Of a DNA stretch of 64,000 nucleotides, positions 37,101 to 48,899 are shown one piece after another. Location: the NCBI GenBank assembly GCA_005784505.1, contig VCAZ01000046.1:996001-1060000 (forward strand), read 5' to 3'. A program made the position numbers and the translations under genes. The DNA comes from Bagarius yarrelli (Eukaryota; Chordata; Actinopteri; Siluriformes; Sisoridae). Under the pieces are notes generated by a model. The model worked only from the letters and a program-made list of their open reading frames with translations, was not told where the DNA came from and did not search any database. Each line of letters begins with the position of its first letter. The stretch's first letter is position 1.

Positions 37101-40100
37101 CATTCTGTTGAGCAGCCTGCCAGAGATTGCATGGTTGCAGTTTAAGTGTCCAGTATCCTCTCTCCTGTTCAAGGGCTTCAAGGAACAGAGAAAAGCGATC
37201 TTTTGAGGTGAGTCTATGCGTGCCACTGATGTGTGAAACTGGACACAGATGGGTTGTTTCTGGATTAACAAACTAGTCATGCATATTTGTGCTAAGAATG
37301 TCAGGTAGCTGTCTAGCACATGTAAATGTACAAATCAGTGGTTCATGCCTTCACTGCCTGTGCATGTGAGAATGTTTCAACTTAAATAATAAAGCCTAAT
37401 ATCTAACACAATGCAAAGTGTAAAACTGTGTGAATTACCAGAATGCATTCCACTGCCTAATCATAATAAGCGCTTTCTTTAAATTGGGTCTGGTCTGGGA
37501 AGACTAAATTAACAGGATTGTTTATTTCCCAAGAGGCAGAACAATGGTGTCTTCTTTGGCTATACTCTGTACACATGTATGGGGTAGGATAAAGTTGATG
37601 GCAATAACCTACTATTAATAACTTTTAAATTAGAACTATGACTATCGTGACAGATAAATGTATGTCACAATCAGACCTTGTTAAAAATGTCAAGCAGATA
37701 CATTGTATATTAATTTTCTCTCACAGGACGAAAAAGCAGCTAATACGCAAAGTATGTAAAGACCATATCAAAAGAAGAAACCATTCAAGACAGGTTGGAC
37801 AAGTGGCCTATGCATATTTCTGTTCACTGACTGGTATATTACTAATTATATATAACCAAAGTATTGTATAGACTTTTTTCTTAGGTTTCCCAATGGACCA
37901 TCTGTATGAAATGCTCAATAAATCATGCTTACAAGTGTCTCGTTATGTATACAGTTGGGCTGCTTGGAAATTTAGCCAGCACACATCACAATCTAGTGGA
38001 AAGCGTTAGCAAAAATGTGACGATAATTAGACAAATAAAAGTAGATTAAATGTACACTAATGTGATTAAAAACATAGATATAATAGACAGGTGTCCCGAT
38101 ATTTGTTTTTCAGTTACATCTGTGTATATCTGTTTATTTGCTCTATTTAAATCAGTATCCTGACTTTGAATATCTGATGATCTTGCTTTTCTTTTTTTTA
38201 AATGTTCTTCCCATCATTGTTTATTCTGTCTTTTATATTACAGTATTCTCTGAAGTCCTAGCACAGTATGTGAAATCTGAAAATATCTATTTTATACAGC
38301 TGAAGATTCGTGTTAAATTCAGGCTGCATGATTTTAGGTACATTTAAAATTAATCAATTGATGTCTCTTACACAAAAAACTGACCGCAGATGACTTTATC
38401 TGAGAGGAAAAACAGCGCTGAGAGAGTTTTCTTACAGTGAACACAACCAAATTTCTAGAAGAATGGTAGAAGTGATCATTCTTAACTAAATAATTGCATG
38501 TCTCTTTCTGATTGGTGTCTTTTTTTAGTTCAAGCGGTTCTAAACCCAAGCTGGCTGAAAGAATGACTAATGCACTCAAGTCTAATATACACCATAAAGA
38601 GGGTAACTACCACTGCGTATGCATGCGAATGCTATATACAGTATAATATATCTTTGCTTTGTCATAATTAAGTAATTTTGTTTTTTAATCATTAGTTTTT
38701 AGGTTTCCTCTGAAGTTAGCCATTTCTCTGGTTGTGGCATCAATTGCTCTTTATCAGGTGTGTGTCTCTATAATCTCCTAGTAAAGATATTTAAGGTGCT
38801 TATTTTAGGATTACTGTAATGCTTAATTATACAGTATGCTGTTTGCCTGTGTCTGTCAGATGGCCCTCTTGCTGGTCGTTGGAGTAGTTCCCACTCTCCA
38901 GATTGTCCGAAGGGGAGTGAACGAAGACGTTGCATTTCTTCTCGCTGGTTTCCCTCATACGTCAGATGCTCGGCCAAGCGGTTGTTTCGGATCGTCGTGT
39001 CTCCTGTGTGTGTGAGGTGAGTTTGAAATCATTTTAAAAATTTTATGAAAACAAAACAAACCACAATTACTTAGCTGATTTTATGCAGAATGTTGGTAGA
39101 AATCAGTATTTCCTTACTATTGTAATTTCTATTATTTGGTAGTGCTAAATCTAATAACTCCACAGTGTAACTGAGAAATGATTCAGGATACACTCTCATT
39201 GACTCTGAGTCTTCTGTGCTCAGTGGAGGAAGCTGCCTGCAGTCTAATCATATTATTCTTTCTGCCAACTGCAAGAAATATTGCCCAGGGGCCTGTAATG
39301 GATCCATTGCTGAGCGTATAGAGTGTATAGATTCACTGTCAGTCTTCTCCTTCTACACACCTGTGTAAATCTATACTATGTGCAAAAAAACATGCGCTGA
39401 GTCCACTTACACAGATCACGATCGGCGAATAGTGACAGAGTCAGCAGAGCAGACTGATGGACTATTGCAGAGATTACTTACTAATCAACCAATGGTAAAA
39501 TATGCTGAGAGTGTGGTCTGTATGGCATTTTCTTTTTGTTCTTTCAGTGTGCTATGTCTCAGCAGTAACGCTGACCTGCTTGGTTAATCTGGTCATGTTC
39601 ATGAGGTCGATGGTCCTGCACAGGTATAGCTAAAATGCCTATAATGTTTAACCTTTCACAGAAATGTTTCTTTTAAATGCATCTGCATTAATGTAGGTCT
39701 CCCCGTCCCACTAATTTATAAACACAGTTAAAGAAACCAAACAAAACAAATAATGTAAGGTACTTTATTGCGTTTCAGTAATTCATGGAATTCTTGCCAG
39801 TGGAGGCAGCTTTGTTTGAGTGTAATTTACAACCTACTCGCTAAATAATGGGTTTTCAAATGAAATCAGATTTAATTGTATTACATCACTTTTCATTTAA
39901 ATCAATTTACACATCCTTATTATATTGCTCATGCACTTAAACTGTTGTATCTCATGAATTGACCTATTTGTGAAATTAGGTCTAATCTAAAAGGGCTGTA
40001 CAGAGGGGATATCTACAATGTTTATAACTGCCATAGGAGCATATGGCCATCACCATCAGCCTTGGTGTGTTGGATGGGCTACACCAGCTACCAAGCTGCA

Positions 40101-43100
40101 TTTGTTTGCCTGGGTAATTATTAAGCATTCATTTTATATATCCAGTAGGTATTTGTATTATTTTATACATTTTATTCTTGAGCTTTATGCTAATCACATA
40201 AATCCTTCAATTATTACTTATTATTATTGTTACATCATTACAGAGCAAAAATTCTACCAACAACGATAAATTATGCAGTAATTACTTGACTAAAATGAAT
40301 GTATATTTACTAGAAAGCATAAAACAAGCATTAATTTTAGTTTGAGCCACAACTTGATTTTATGACATACCTCAGTGGCATATAATAATTATGTGAGCAA
40401 GGTAATCAAGTCACCTTTATTTATAAATCGCGTTTAAACAATTAAGATTGTGTTAAAGCAGCTTTACAGAATCCGAAAAGATAATAGTAAAAACTTACTA
40501 ATGCACTTAGTCTAACTACAGTTTGTAAACTAACAGCCACTCTACTCTTTGCTCTGCTTCCACTCCGCTCTGCTCAAATACTCTGGCGGCCGCCTATATT
40601 GACCAGCCGCCACTTATCTACCAAATATTGAAATATTGTGTATGTACTGTATGTTTTTGAGTTAAGTATAACAGAGTAACTATTTGTGTCTATTCTCATT
40701 AAGGTATGGTCATTCAGACTCTGGTGTTCTTTATTTGCCTTCTATTTGTTGTGTTCTTCATTATCATTCCCATCTTATATGGAAAAAATCTTGTGGCCTT
40801 TCACATCATTAGCAAAATGTGGTGAGTACACTTTGCCATTACTGCTGACTGAGAATGATTATATTATATATATTATATTATCATGGTATTGGTCAGTGAC
40901 CTTGAGCTGTTAGTCTCTTCTGATCTGTGTCCAGGGTCATAATACTATTCCCAAGTGCACTACACAATCTCTCCCCGTAATCTATACTCTCCAGCACTTT
41001 AAGAAGTGCTGCTTAAAACAAATCCTCTCTTATGTGCTGTGTCTCCATTCCCAGGCCCTTCTGGTTGACATTGTCAGTGAGTGTTCTTATCCAGCACCTT
41101 ACATCCAGGTTCTTCTTCATTAAAAAGGAGGCTGGGACACAAGACCTAACTAACAGGTAAAGCTTTACATGGTCAGTATGAAATAATGTAGCTTTTAATT
41201 TAAGGTATATCTTATTAAATATAACAATTTCTAAAATTTAAATAGAACTAGATAATTAATAAGTGTATTGTGTTAGATTTTAGGCTAAATCATTCTTTGC
41301 TAAGTGTTGTTTTATTTGTGTTTTTAACATTTAAATATATATATATTTATATTTATATATTTGAACAAGCATATATATCCCTTCAAACTATGTACTGAAA
41401 TGCTTTTTTAATACATCGTTCTACCTTTGCTTAAAACAAATTAGGGTTTTTTTTTAAAAAAAACAAAACATTCATTTAAAATACATTTAACCATTCAGTA
41501 TTCAGTCATTATCACATAATTCTGTTTTGCTGGTCTGTATTCAGGGCTTGTCTTTTCCTTCTGACCTACCTGCTGTTCCCCGTCAATGTGCTGGTGGGTG
41601 TGTTGTCTGGAATTTGGAGATTGGTCATCACATCTTTATTTAACATTATCCATTTGGGCCGCATGGACATCAGTCTCCTCAATCGCAATGTGGAAGCTTT
41701 TGACACAGGTACTTCAGGTTGCATTACTAGCCCGGCTCAGCTTAAAACAGATTGTATTTTTTTTTTGCCTGTTCTTGGCCATGTAAGAGTGACAGATACA
41801 GGCGGCAGACAAGATAAAGAAAAAAATCATTAGAGGTTATGCTGTGGGAGGCATTTTTTCAGGAATAGGTTGCCTTGACGTGTCTCCTTAAAGCATTGAT
41901 TTATTGAAAATCAATACAGAGCTATTATGTATGATCATCTTTATACTCATATTAAACATTTCTATCTTGATGGTCCCTTCAAGTAAGTGAGCATGAGGTT
42001 CCAAGTGTAAAACATGCAGTTCATATGCTATGGCCTTTACACTGGCCACATTCAAACCCAACTGAAAACCGATTGTAGGGGTAAGTGGTAGTTTTAGGGG
42101 ATTAAGGTGTTGGTTGTCTGCTCAAGGGTTAAATACCCAGAAGCACCACAGCTGCGTTCCTAAGCAAGGCCTCTAACTGCTGCTCAGGTATATTGAAAAA
42201 AAGATAATTTAAGTTGCTCTGGATAAGGGTCACTCTTCTACATATATGGTGTGCAATTTTTATGCAAATATGACAGCATGCTGACTTTTTCTCCAAAATA
42301 TGGGGAGACATATCGACAGTGCAGATGAAATTGCCACTAGACACAATAGTGCATGATAGTCTGTAGATTGCATTTTCCGCTAGTTCAACTTATGCACCAT
42401 TTTGTTGCTCTGCAGGATATCGCTGCTATGCTCATTATTTAAAGATTGAGGTCAGTCAGTCTCACCCAGTCATGAAGGCCTTCTGTGGACTGCTGTTAGA
42501 GTCTGTAAGCCAGGACAAAGGAACTGGAGATGCGGCACGTAATTTGGAGGAAGGTTGGTTACACCATCGATACAAATCCTATTCGCGCCTTCCTTTATGC
42601 ATTATATCCCACATAGCTCTATGCAACTAAATAACCTTTGTTAAATTGTTAAAACTGACATTATGGTATGTTTTTTTCTGAATCTGTTTTGTTTATTATG
42701 CATACAGGCTGATCACATCACAGGTCTTTTCAATGGGTTTTATTAAAAGGTTCACAGTTTCTCTGCTGTTGCATTATGTCTATGCAGTGTCAAGCAGTGT
42801 GTCTGTGTATTTGATTTCTCTCGGGCCATCCAGGCTGTATTTCCAGGCAATTGGCCAGCTTTGTTTAAAACATAATTGATTCATTTCACTGTCTTGCACA
42901 CAGCAGACGAGCATTTCTATCCTGATTAAATCTGTGAGTATAAATTGGGCCATAATGTACAATAAGTCTCTCTGGCATCATTGTTGCTCTCAATCAAACC
43001 TGACAGAGAGCAAGAAGGACTTTTATTCTCTGTTTTTATTCTGTTTGCATTAGGCAAGGTTGACATATTCTTGCTATTTTTTTCCTATATGAAAGTCACA

Positions 43101-43743
43101 GAAACTAAGGGTGATGAAACATGACATGAGCAGTTTGCCTCTGTCTAAGTTAACAAGTGAATTGTCTAAGTTGTCAGCAAAAGAAATCTCTACAGCTCTC
43201 TTTTAATTCCTACACACCTACAAATTGCTTAGCATTCCAAATAATTATCTATAGGATGTGTTTGTATTAAGATGCAGCCAAAATTCTAATGGATCCCCAC
43301 TGAACAAGGTTCTATTGTATAGTAAAGAATTACTAGAAGGTTTGCAGATTACACGGATGAACCATTCTAATTGTCTGTTTCTGTACTGATGATCCTTATG
43401 GATCCTTATGCTTTAATCTATGTACACCGTATCGATTTCAAGTACTGTTGTACCCTATTTCTCTCTAAAGTCTGGCTCTTTGGTTGCAGGAATTCAGCTG
43501 GTTTCACAGATAAAGAAAGAGAACCGAGTGGCGAGTGCTAAGCGAGCACGTGGACACTGGTATCTTCTCTACACCCTGGTGAATAATCCGTCTTTGCTCG
43601 GGTCCAGGAAGCACTTTCAGAGACAGAGCTCAGAGAGTGTCCTGAATGGGACTCTTAAACGAAACGCCAAAGAAGGCAGCAAAAAGGAGGGTATCACCAA
43701 AACAGCCTGCAAAGAAAGAGAGGAAGTTGCCTCTAAAAACTAG
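34133..43743 (+). CDS. stra6: stra6, retinol-binding-protein receptor / vitamin A transporter (5' half frame-disrupted)
   Basis: Multi-pass membrane receptor that takes retinol from plasma RBP4 into cells, notably in the eye. I see 17 coding exons: 34133-34215, 35046-35109, 35614-35691, 35864-35991, 36414-36570, 37089-37207, 38244-38337 (less sure), 38529-38602, 38696-38757, 38860-39016, 39548-39623, 39980-40113, 40704-40821, 41055-41156, 41545-41708, 42416-42553 and 43490-43743. Diagnostic stretches are MSAEPPKEDYYDYPDLY (N-terminus), PVNLLDHTQHK, FRFPLKLAISLVVASIALYQ (TM), CYVSAVTLTCLVNL, SNLKGLYRGDIYNVYNCHRS, WRLVITSLFNIIHLGRMDIS and SQSHPVMKAFCG. The C-terminus (HFQRQSSESVLNG) matches fish Stra6. 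Exons 8, 9 and 11-17 are open and join in phase. Exons 2-6 and the end of exon 10 need several one-base corrections each. Converges on islr2, as in human 15q24. Confidence 0.9.
34515..34695 (+). repeat. tRNA-derived SINE in stra6 intron 1
   Basis: Head 'ggaagtggtggcacagtagt', body 'cactgctgaacccttgagta' and tail 'gaagtcgcttggataaggac' then 'atctaccaaatgccgcaaaa'. Same family and orientation as 3291-3440, more diverged. Confidence 0.75.
40398..40480 (+). repeat. Teleost dispersed repeat fragment (stra6 intron 12)
   Basis: 'cacctttatttataaatcgc' followed by 'attgtgttaaagcagcttta' resembles a very common fish repeat end ('tttataaagcgcttt ... aaagcagctttaca'). Identified from memory of the motif only. 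Confidence 0.45.
42078..42245 (+). repeat. tRNA-derived SINE in stra6 intron 15
   Basis: Head 'ggggtaagtggtagttttag', body 'gttcctaagcaaggcctcta' and tail 'taagttgctctggataaggg'. It lies between the exons at 41545-41708 and 42416-42553, in the sense orientation. Confidence 0.7.
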
Positions 43744-45837
43744 ACAAAATTAATTAATGCCGTTATTAAAATATAGTGTTATTGACCAGATTATAATAAT
43801 AATAATATAATTCTTAGTGTCTTTATACAAATTAATTTAACACTCCTATAGTGCCTCAGGAAGAAGAGTAAACTATTTTATATTTGTGTGTCTGTTCTTA
43901 TTTCAACGTTGTTGAACCGAAATTATCAGAAAAATTACATTAGCACTTGTGCAAGAATATATCGCTTATTTATGCTGAGGACAAATAATGTGTGTTTTTT
44001 TTTCTATTTCATTTCCATGCTGAGTGCTTTCATGTTGTGCATCCATTATTGTTCTTGGAAATACTGATGAGGAAAGATTAAAGGTTATTTGTTTGAAAAT
44101 GTTATCTTGAAATACAATAGAATATATTTTTTTCAATTGATAAAATGTTTATGGTCATACATATTTAGTTAAAAAAAAACGTCTTGTCAGATTTGAAGAA
44201 AAATAATGTGATGTGAACGATTTTGCCAAAATAAATTTAAAAAATAGTAGTAAGTGAATAATAGAGCTTTGGCGGTGTCTAACTTGAACAAATAAATGTA
44301 TACCACCTTGTAGCATATAACAGCGGCATAAACATAAACAGACAGCAATTACCGTAATAACATGTAAAACGAATTTAAATACATTAAAAAAATTAATTAA
44401 TCTATTAATAAAATCGATCAAACGAAATATTCTAACATTCTAATTGAATTTTTTTTACCTGCTTTTAGTTTAGGGCGCACAGTTTACAGTTCTTTTTTTT
44501 TTTTTTAATAAACTGATTTTCTGGTTTAATCTTCGGTCGTGTCGTGGATCACAGATTGCGCACTGCAGCCTGCGTCCACTCTCACTGCGTTTCTTTGTTC
44601 TTGCAAACATTTCTTAATAACGAAATAACACCAAGATCCCTCAAAAATATATAGAGATTTAATTATTGCCTAAAGAAACTGTGGAACATGTAACAAAATA
44701 TCTGATGCAGTGCTAGCCAGCGGCTTTAAGTGTGAATTTTGCGCAAGAGGAAAAAGAGTATTTAAAATCCATTGCGCAGTTTGTATCCATGTTTCCTTAT
44801 CATTTCCTGTTGTTTTACGCCTTTTTGAGAAATCGGTCAAATTTTCTTGACGTAATTGTGTTTTATAAATAAGCATTTATAGTCTGTTACTTTATTTCAA
44901 ATAAATGAAACATTTAGTGCACATATTCTGATTTAAATAACACAAAAAAACAATATTAAAACGCAAAAACTAACCCAAAGGTGTTGATCAGTATTTTATT
45001 AAGTTCACGTACATAAAATCATATCAAAATTTTGGAAAAGATGGTTCACAACATCAGTTGAACAGCTCGACACAATTGAGTAAGCGGAAGTGTACAGGAC
45101 GTGCGTACAGGCTGATGGTGAAATGCGACGGTCGAGATATAAAAAAGAGGACATTTTTACACTTTACTGCTTTACACCACATATCGACACCGAGATTATC
45201 TATCGTTCTATATAGTCTAATAAAACACACCCGGAAATACTTTTTTTGTTTGACATGCCACGAACAAACAACCTTAAACTAGAGAAAGGAGACGTTCAAT
45301 CAGACCAATAAAGGCGAAAGGATCTTCTTAAGCACCCGCTCCTTAAAGGAGCTCTAAAGTCGAACAATACACAAAGTTTTCTCGTGAAGATGACCTGGGT
45401 TTTAACCTAGTTTTCTTTCGCAAATGCCTGAGGATAAACAATTCCCTTTCTGACGTTTGAACAATGATCAACGTGTTGCTTTTCCGTGTGTGATCACGAC
45501 ATCAAGACCTCCGTTTAGAGACATTTTGTAAATGACTGATTGTTACTACAATTTTTACATTCTTTAGCATGTATGCAGGAAGGCTATGTGGATGGATTTA
45601 TCGTTGAATTGAAGTTACAACGTGTTGAAATCAATTCTTTTTGCTTGTAGAGATAGGGCCTTTATAAAACCAAAGAAACAATATGAAATATATACATTAA
45701 CTGATCAAGAAATGAGGTAAAATGCAGTTAACGCACCTTCTGCAGAGTATTACAATAATAAGGTGATGTGCTCCTCAGTATTCACCTGATTTGGAATGTG
45801 GTCGAAAGGTAAATAATTTACACACAGGTGGTTTTTT
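43744..45837. other. Tail-to-tail 3' UTRs / spacer between stra6 and islr2
   Basis: About 2.1 kb separates the two convergent stop codons. It is AT-rich, with AATAAA at about 44231 on the plus strand and its complement TTTATT near 44995. These are plausible polyadenylation signals for stra6 and islr2 respectively. No ORF of interest. Confidence 0.45.
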
Positions 45838-47958
45838 TTAGCGCGGTTCTTTAAAATTGCCGTTTATTTCCTCAGATATGTTCACTGCCTCAGCTCCTAA
45901 AGGTAACCTGTCACTATACTCAGAACCCACTTCAAACTCCTCCTGCGTTTTGGACTGCGATTCAGGAATAGACTCAGTCACCACACTACCCTCAGCTTCC
46001 TCTCCCTCCTCTTCTCCTTCCTCTACATCAGCCTCAACATCTCCTTCACCAAGCTCACTCGCAGTGAAGTTTTTCTCTGATCCCACAAAAGAGGCTCTCG
46101 GATCAAAATCTGTTGTCATGTGCTTGTCCATCTGATCTGCATTCTGTGTCTTCATAATCAGTTTGTAGGTCTTTCCTTGATACTTGTACAGCAAGTGACA
46201 GCAGGTGGCTCCGAGCAAGGGCACTGTGGCCAGAGCCAGTAAAAAAATGCTGACCACCACTATGATGAGCAATGATGGGATTTTCTTTCTTGTCGTAAAG
46301 ACAACTTGGACCTGGCAGTCCTGACCTCCATAGGTGAGGCACAGAGTGTAATTAGTGCCTGGCTTTAAACCTTGGAAACGATATGTATTGACACCATCCT
46401 CGATCTTGGACCACTGAACAACTGAATGCCCATTGCCAGTGCTCACGCAAACATACAGTATGTCCATGGAGGATTTTTTGGATGAGGACTGTGAAAAAGT
46501 AAAGGGCTCCTTATTCACAGTTTCCAGTTCTTGGCGTTGGTTGAGGTGAAGATTTGATTTGGCATTTGCCATCTGTAAAGGATTAAGCTGGACTTTAGCC
46601 TCAGTCTCTGACACTTCCAAAGCAATCACCCCAAAATCAAAGGTATACTGTTTAAGGTCATCCAAGCTCAGGTTAAATGCATGATTGGATATATACTGTG
46701 TACCATCACTTATTCCACACTTACTGGTAAATGGTAAATTATCGGTATCAGCCTGTTCAGGTTTAATATTGATGGAGGATTTTCCAGTTGGAAGAATTTT
46801 GGGCTGCTCAACTATGGGCCATACTTTGTTTTTGGGGTTCTTTGAGCCAGGTTTATTGTCAATGCCTTCTTTTCTGTCCAGTACAGAGTTGGTGGTTACT
46901 TTTTTAGTAACAGCCATTGCAATTTTTACTGTGTTTTCAGCTTTGCCCATAGCATTAGTAGCAGAACAGCTATAGTTTCCCTCTTCTTTTTTGCTCATTC
47001 GAGGAATGATTAGAGTTCCATTTTGAAAAATGAAAAATCTTGTATTAGAAGGTGCACCATTAATAGGGATTTCACTATTTTCAACAACTAAAGGCAATGG
47101 GAATTTTAATAGTTGGTTTCCTGCAAATATTCCCCACTCCATATCAGGTTTGGGGCTCCCTTTAGTTTCACAGTTTAAGATGATCATGTTCCCTTCATGA
47201 ATTTCAGTGTTTTCAAGGTTGGGCTGATAGGTTATGGTAACAGTTGGCGACTGGCATGACAGTTTTGGCATCTTAATGACCTGTAAACCTCTTAAATCGG
47301 CAGGTGCCTCACATACAATGTTGTCCTGCTCAGGAATGGAAATTTTAGATTTAGTAATCCAATCTCTCATCCACTCTAGTGAACAAGAACAGGTAAAAGG
47401 ATTGTTGTAAATCTGTAGGTGTGACATGGAGATAAGAGCATCAAAAGTTCCTTCTACAATGATGGCAAACTTATTATTGTTGATGCGAACTGAACGCAGA
47501 TCTTTCAAGTTGGCAAAAGCATCCTTAGGCAGACTGATCATCTCATTGTTGTTCATTTTCAGCAGCTGCAGAGCAGTGAGGTTAGCGAGGTCCTCCCATG
47601 GAAAATTGACTATTTTATTATGGCTCAGGTCGAGATTCCTTAACTGGAACATTGGTGCCAGTGTATTTCTCTCAATGGTGACAATTTCATTGTGGGCCAG
47701 CCAAAGAGATGTAACCTGGGTCACATTCACAAAATTTGGGGATTTCAACACTTTGATTTTGTTTGCTGAAAGACTGAGAGTGGTCACATTTGATGGCAAG
47801 CCTTCGGGTACCAGCTGAAGTTCTTTGTACGCACAGTCAACATAGTGATGAGGGTTTTTATCTGAGCAAATACACTGCTTAGGACAGCACTGCACAGTTA
47901 CTGCAAGGGTAATCACTGCGGTCCCCAAGGCGAGAAGCACCAAGGACCTGGACGCCAT
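45838..47958 (-). CDS. islr2: islr2, Ig-superfamily leucine-rich-repeat transmembrane protein (LINX-type)
   Basis: Single-exon CDS of 706 codons, intact. Residues 1-24 form a signal peptide. An LRR N-cap with clustered Cys (CCPKQCICSDK, about 24-42) is followed by five LRRs (about 57-175; e.g. LRNLDLSHNKI) and an LRR C-cap (NPFTCSCSLEWMRDW, about 186-235). An Ig C2 domain spans about 240-345, with Cys263, Trp275 and Cys331 (GNYSCSATNAMG). A short FN3-like segment (GLKPGTNYTLCLTYG) precedes a membrane span (about 560-585, LLIIVVVSIFLLALATVPLL) and a 120-residue acidic tail with Glu/Gly runs. The size and the membrane span fit ISLR2 (axon guidance and neurite growth) rather than the shorter ISLR. 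The ATG follows the signal-peptide context and lies 9 bases inside the exon. Convergent with stra6, as in human. Confidence 0.93.
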   Translation of the reverse strand: MASRSLVLLALGTAVITLAVTVQCCPKQCICSDKNPHHYVDCAYKELQLVPEGLPSNVTTLSLSANKIKVLKSPNFVNVTQVTSLWLAHNEIVTIERNTLAPMFQLRNLDLSHNKIVNFPWEDLANLTALQLLKMNNNEMISLPKDAFANLKDLRSVRINNNKFAIIVEGTFDALISMSHLQIYNNPFTCSCSLEWMRDWITKSKISIPEQDNIVCEAPADLRGLQVIKMPKLSCQSPTVTITYQPNLENTEIHEGNMIILNCETKGSPKPDMEWGIFAGNQLLKFPLPLVVENSEIPINGAPSNTRFFIFQNGTLIIPRMSKKEEGNYSCSATNAMGKAENTVKIAMAVTKKVTTNSVLDRKEGIDNKPGSKNPKNKVWPIVEQPKILPTGKSSINIKPEQADTDNLPFTSKCGISDGTQYISNHAFNLSLDDLKQYTFDFGVIALEVSETEAKVQLNPLQMANAKSNLHLNQRQELETVNKEPFTFSQSSSKKSSMDILYVCVSTGNGHSVVQWSKIEDGVNTYRFQGLKPGTNYTLCLTYGGQDCQVQVVFTTRKKIPSLLIIVVVSIFLLALATVPLLGATCCHLLYKYQGKTYKLIMKTQNADQMDKHMTTDFDPRASFVGSEKNFTASELGEGDVEADVEEGEEEGEEAEGSVVTESIPESQSKTQEEFEVGSEYSDRLPLGAEAVNISEEINGNFKEPR

Positions 47959-47966
47959 TTTTCACA

Positions 47967-48548
47967 CCTGCAGTGAACATATTTACAAAGATGGGAATGA
48001 GTATACTTTTTACAACTACTAAGCAAAAACTCACAGGCTAGAATCATTTAATGTTTTTTAAAAGACACTCCCACACCACATGTCGCCCTGGGTATTTACA
48101 TCCAACACATTAGTTTCTACACTTAAATGTAGAGTCAAATTGTTAGAGAAATGGCAAGTGCTCTTACAAAAAAAGTAAACAACCCTAATTATAACACCAC
48201 TTGATTAGGCACTGGAACATACCATGTAAAAATAAGAAGCAAATTAGTGCGCGCGTTTTACATTGAGCGCAGCCAGCGTTAAAGCGCTCGACAATAACGC
48301 TCTGCAGTCGCGCTATCCGTGGTGCTGAAAGTCTTTGAGAACCGTTGAACTGCATGTGCTTTTATATATAAACCTAAATTATGAGCTACATTAGTACTTT
48401 AAAAGATGTACTACTTTCATTTAACTTCTGTCGATTTTGGACAGTACTAATATAAAGATAAGTTTTGCGCCAAAAAACTTTTTTAATGCAACTTTATATT
48501 TCATTTAGTTTTTTGATTGTGATTAGGAAGTCTTTAAAGTGCCTTACC
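47967..48548 (-). other. islr2 5'-UTR intron boundaries
   Basis: On the minus strand a GTAAGG donor (exon ends at 48548) and a 'tatgttcactgcag' acceptor (exon resumes at 47967) flank an intron of about 580 bases. This places a non-coding first exon upstream and the whole CDS in exon 2, as is usual for this family. Confidence 0.6.
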
Positions 48549-48895
48549 TGTGCGCGAGTACTCCGACTCCTCTTACGGAAATAAATCAGAACACTCGATG
48601 AAATATGATGCGATTTATCTACAGGTGAAAAGTGGAAATATTCCGAAACATAATTAATACTCCTGTGTTAAACCGGGAAACGATGCAATATTTGTTGATC
48701 GACAACAGATGAGACATTTTCGTCTCACTGTGATGCTTTGCAATCCGGAGGTAGTTCTCTGCACGCGCATCGAGTGTGAGCAGAAACCATTGCGCGCTCC
48801 CGTCTGCATAGAGCAAAGCGAAGGATTGTGCACGCGCAGCCTCTCCCTTTCTATACATTATGCTGCGGGAATTGGCGCGCCCGGAAAAATAGGTT
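48240..48895 (-). promoter_or_regulatory. Putative islr2 promoter / CpG-rich region
   Basis: CpG is locally frequent ('gtgcgcgcgttttacattga', 'gcgttaaagcgctcgac', 'gcgcgcccggaaaaa') in otherwise CpG-poor DNA, and the 5' exon of islr2 ends inside it at 48548. No TATA box is evident. The start site is inferred only from position. Confidence 0.4.
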
Positions 48896-48899
48896 TATG

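Noticed and set aside
34133..43743. Calling stra6 a plain pseudogene
   Set aside because: Nine of the exons, including all of 11-17, are open, in phase and well conserved, and the disruptions are nearly all one-base losses in patches. Local sequence error is at least as likely as decay, so the gene is kept as a CDS with a warning.
45857..47818. Plus-strand and alternate minus-strand ORFs over islr2
   Set aside because: They are shadows of the 706-codon islr2 frame, caused by its low stop density and its acidic Glu/Gly tail.
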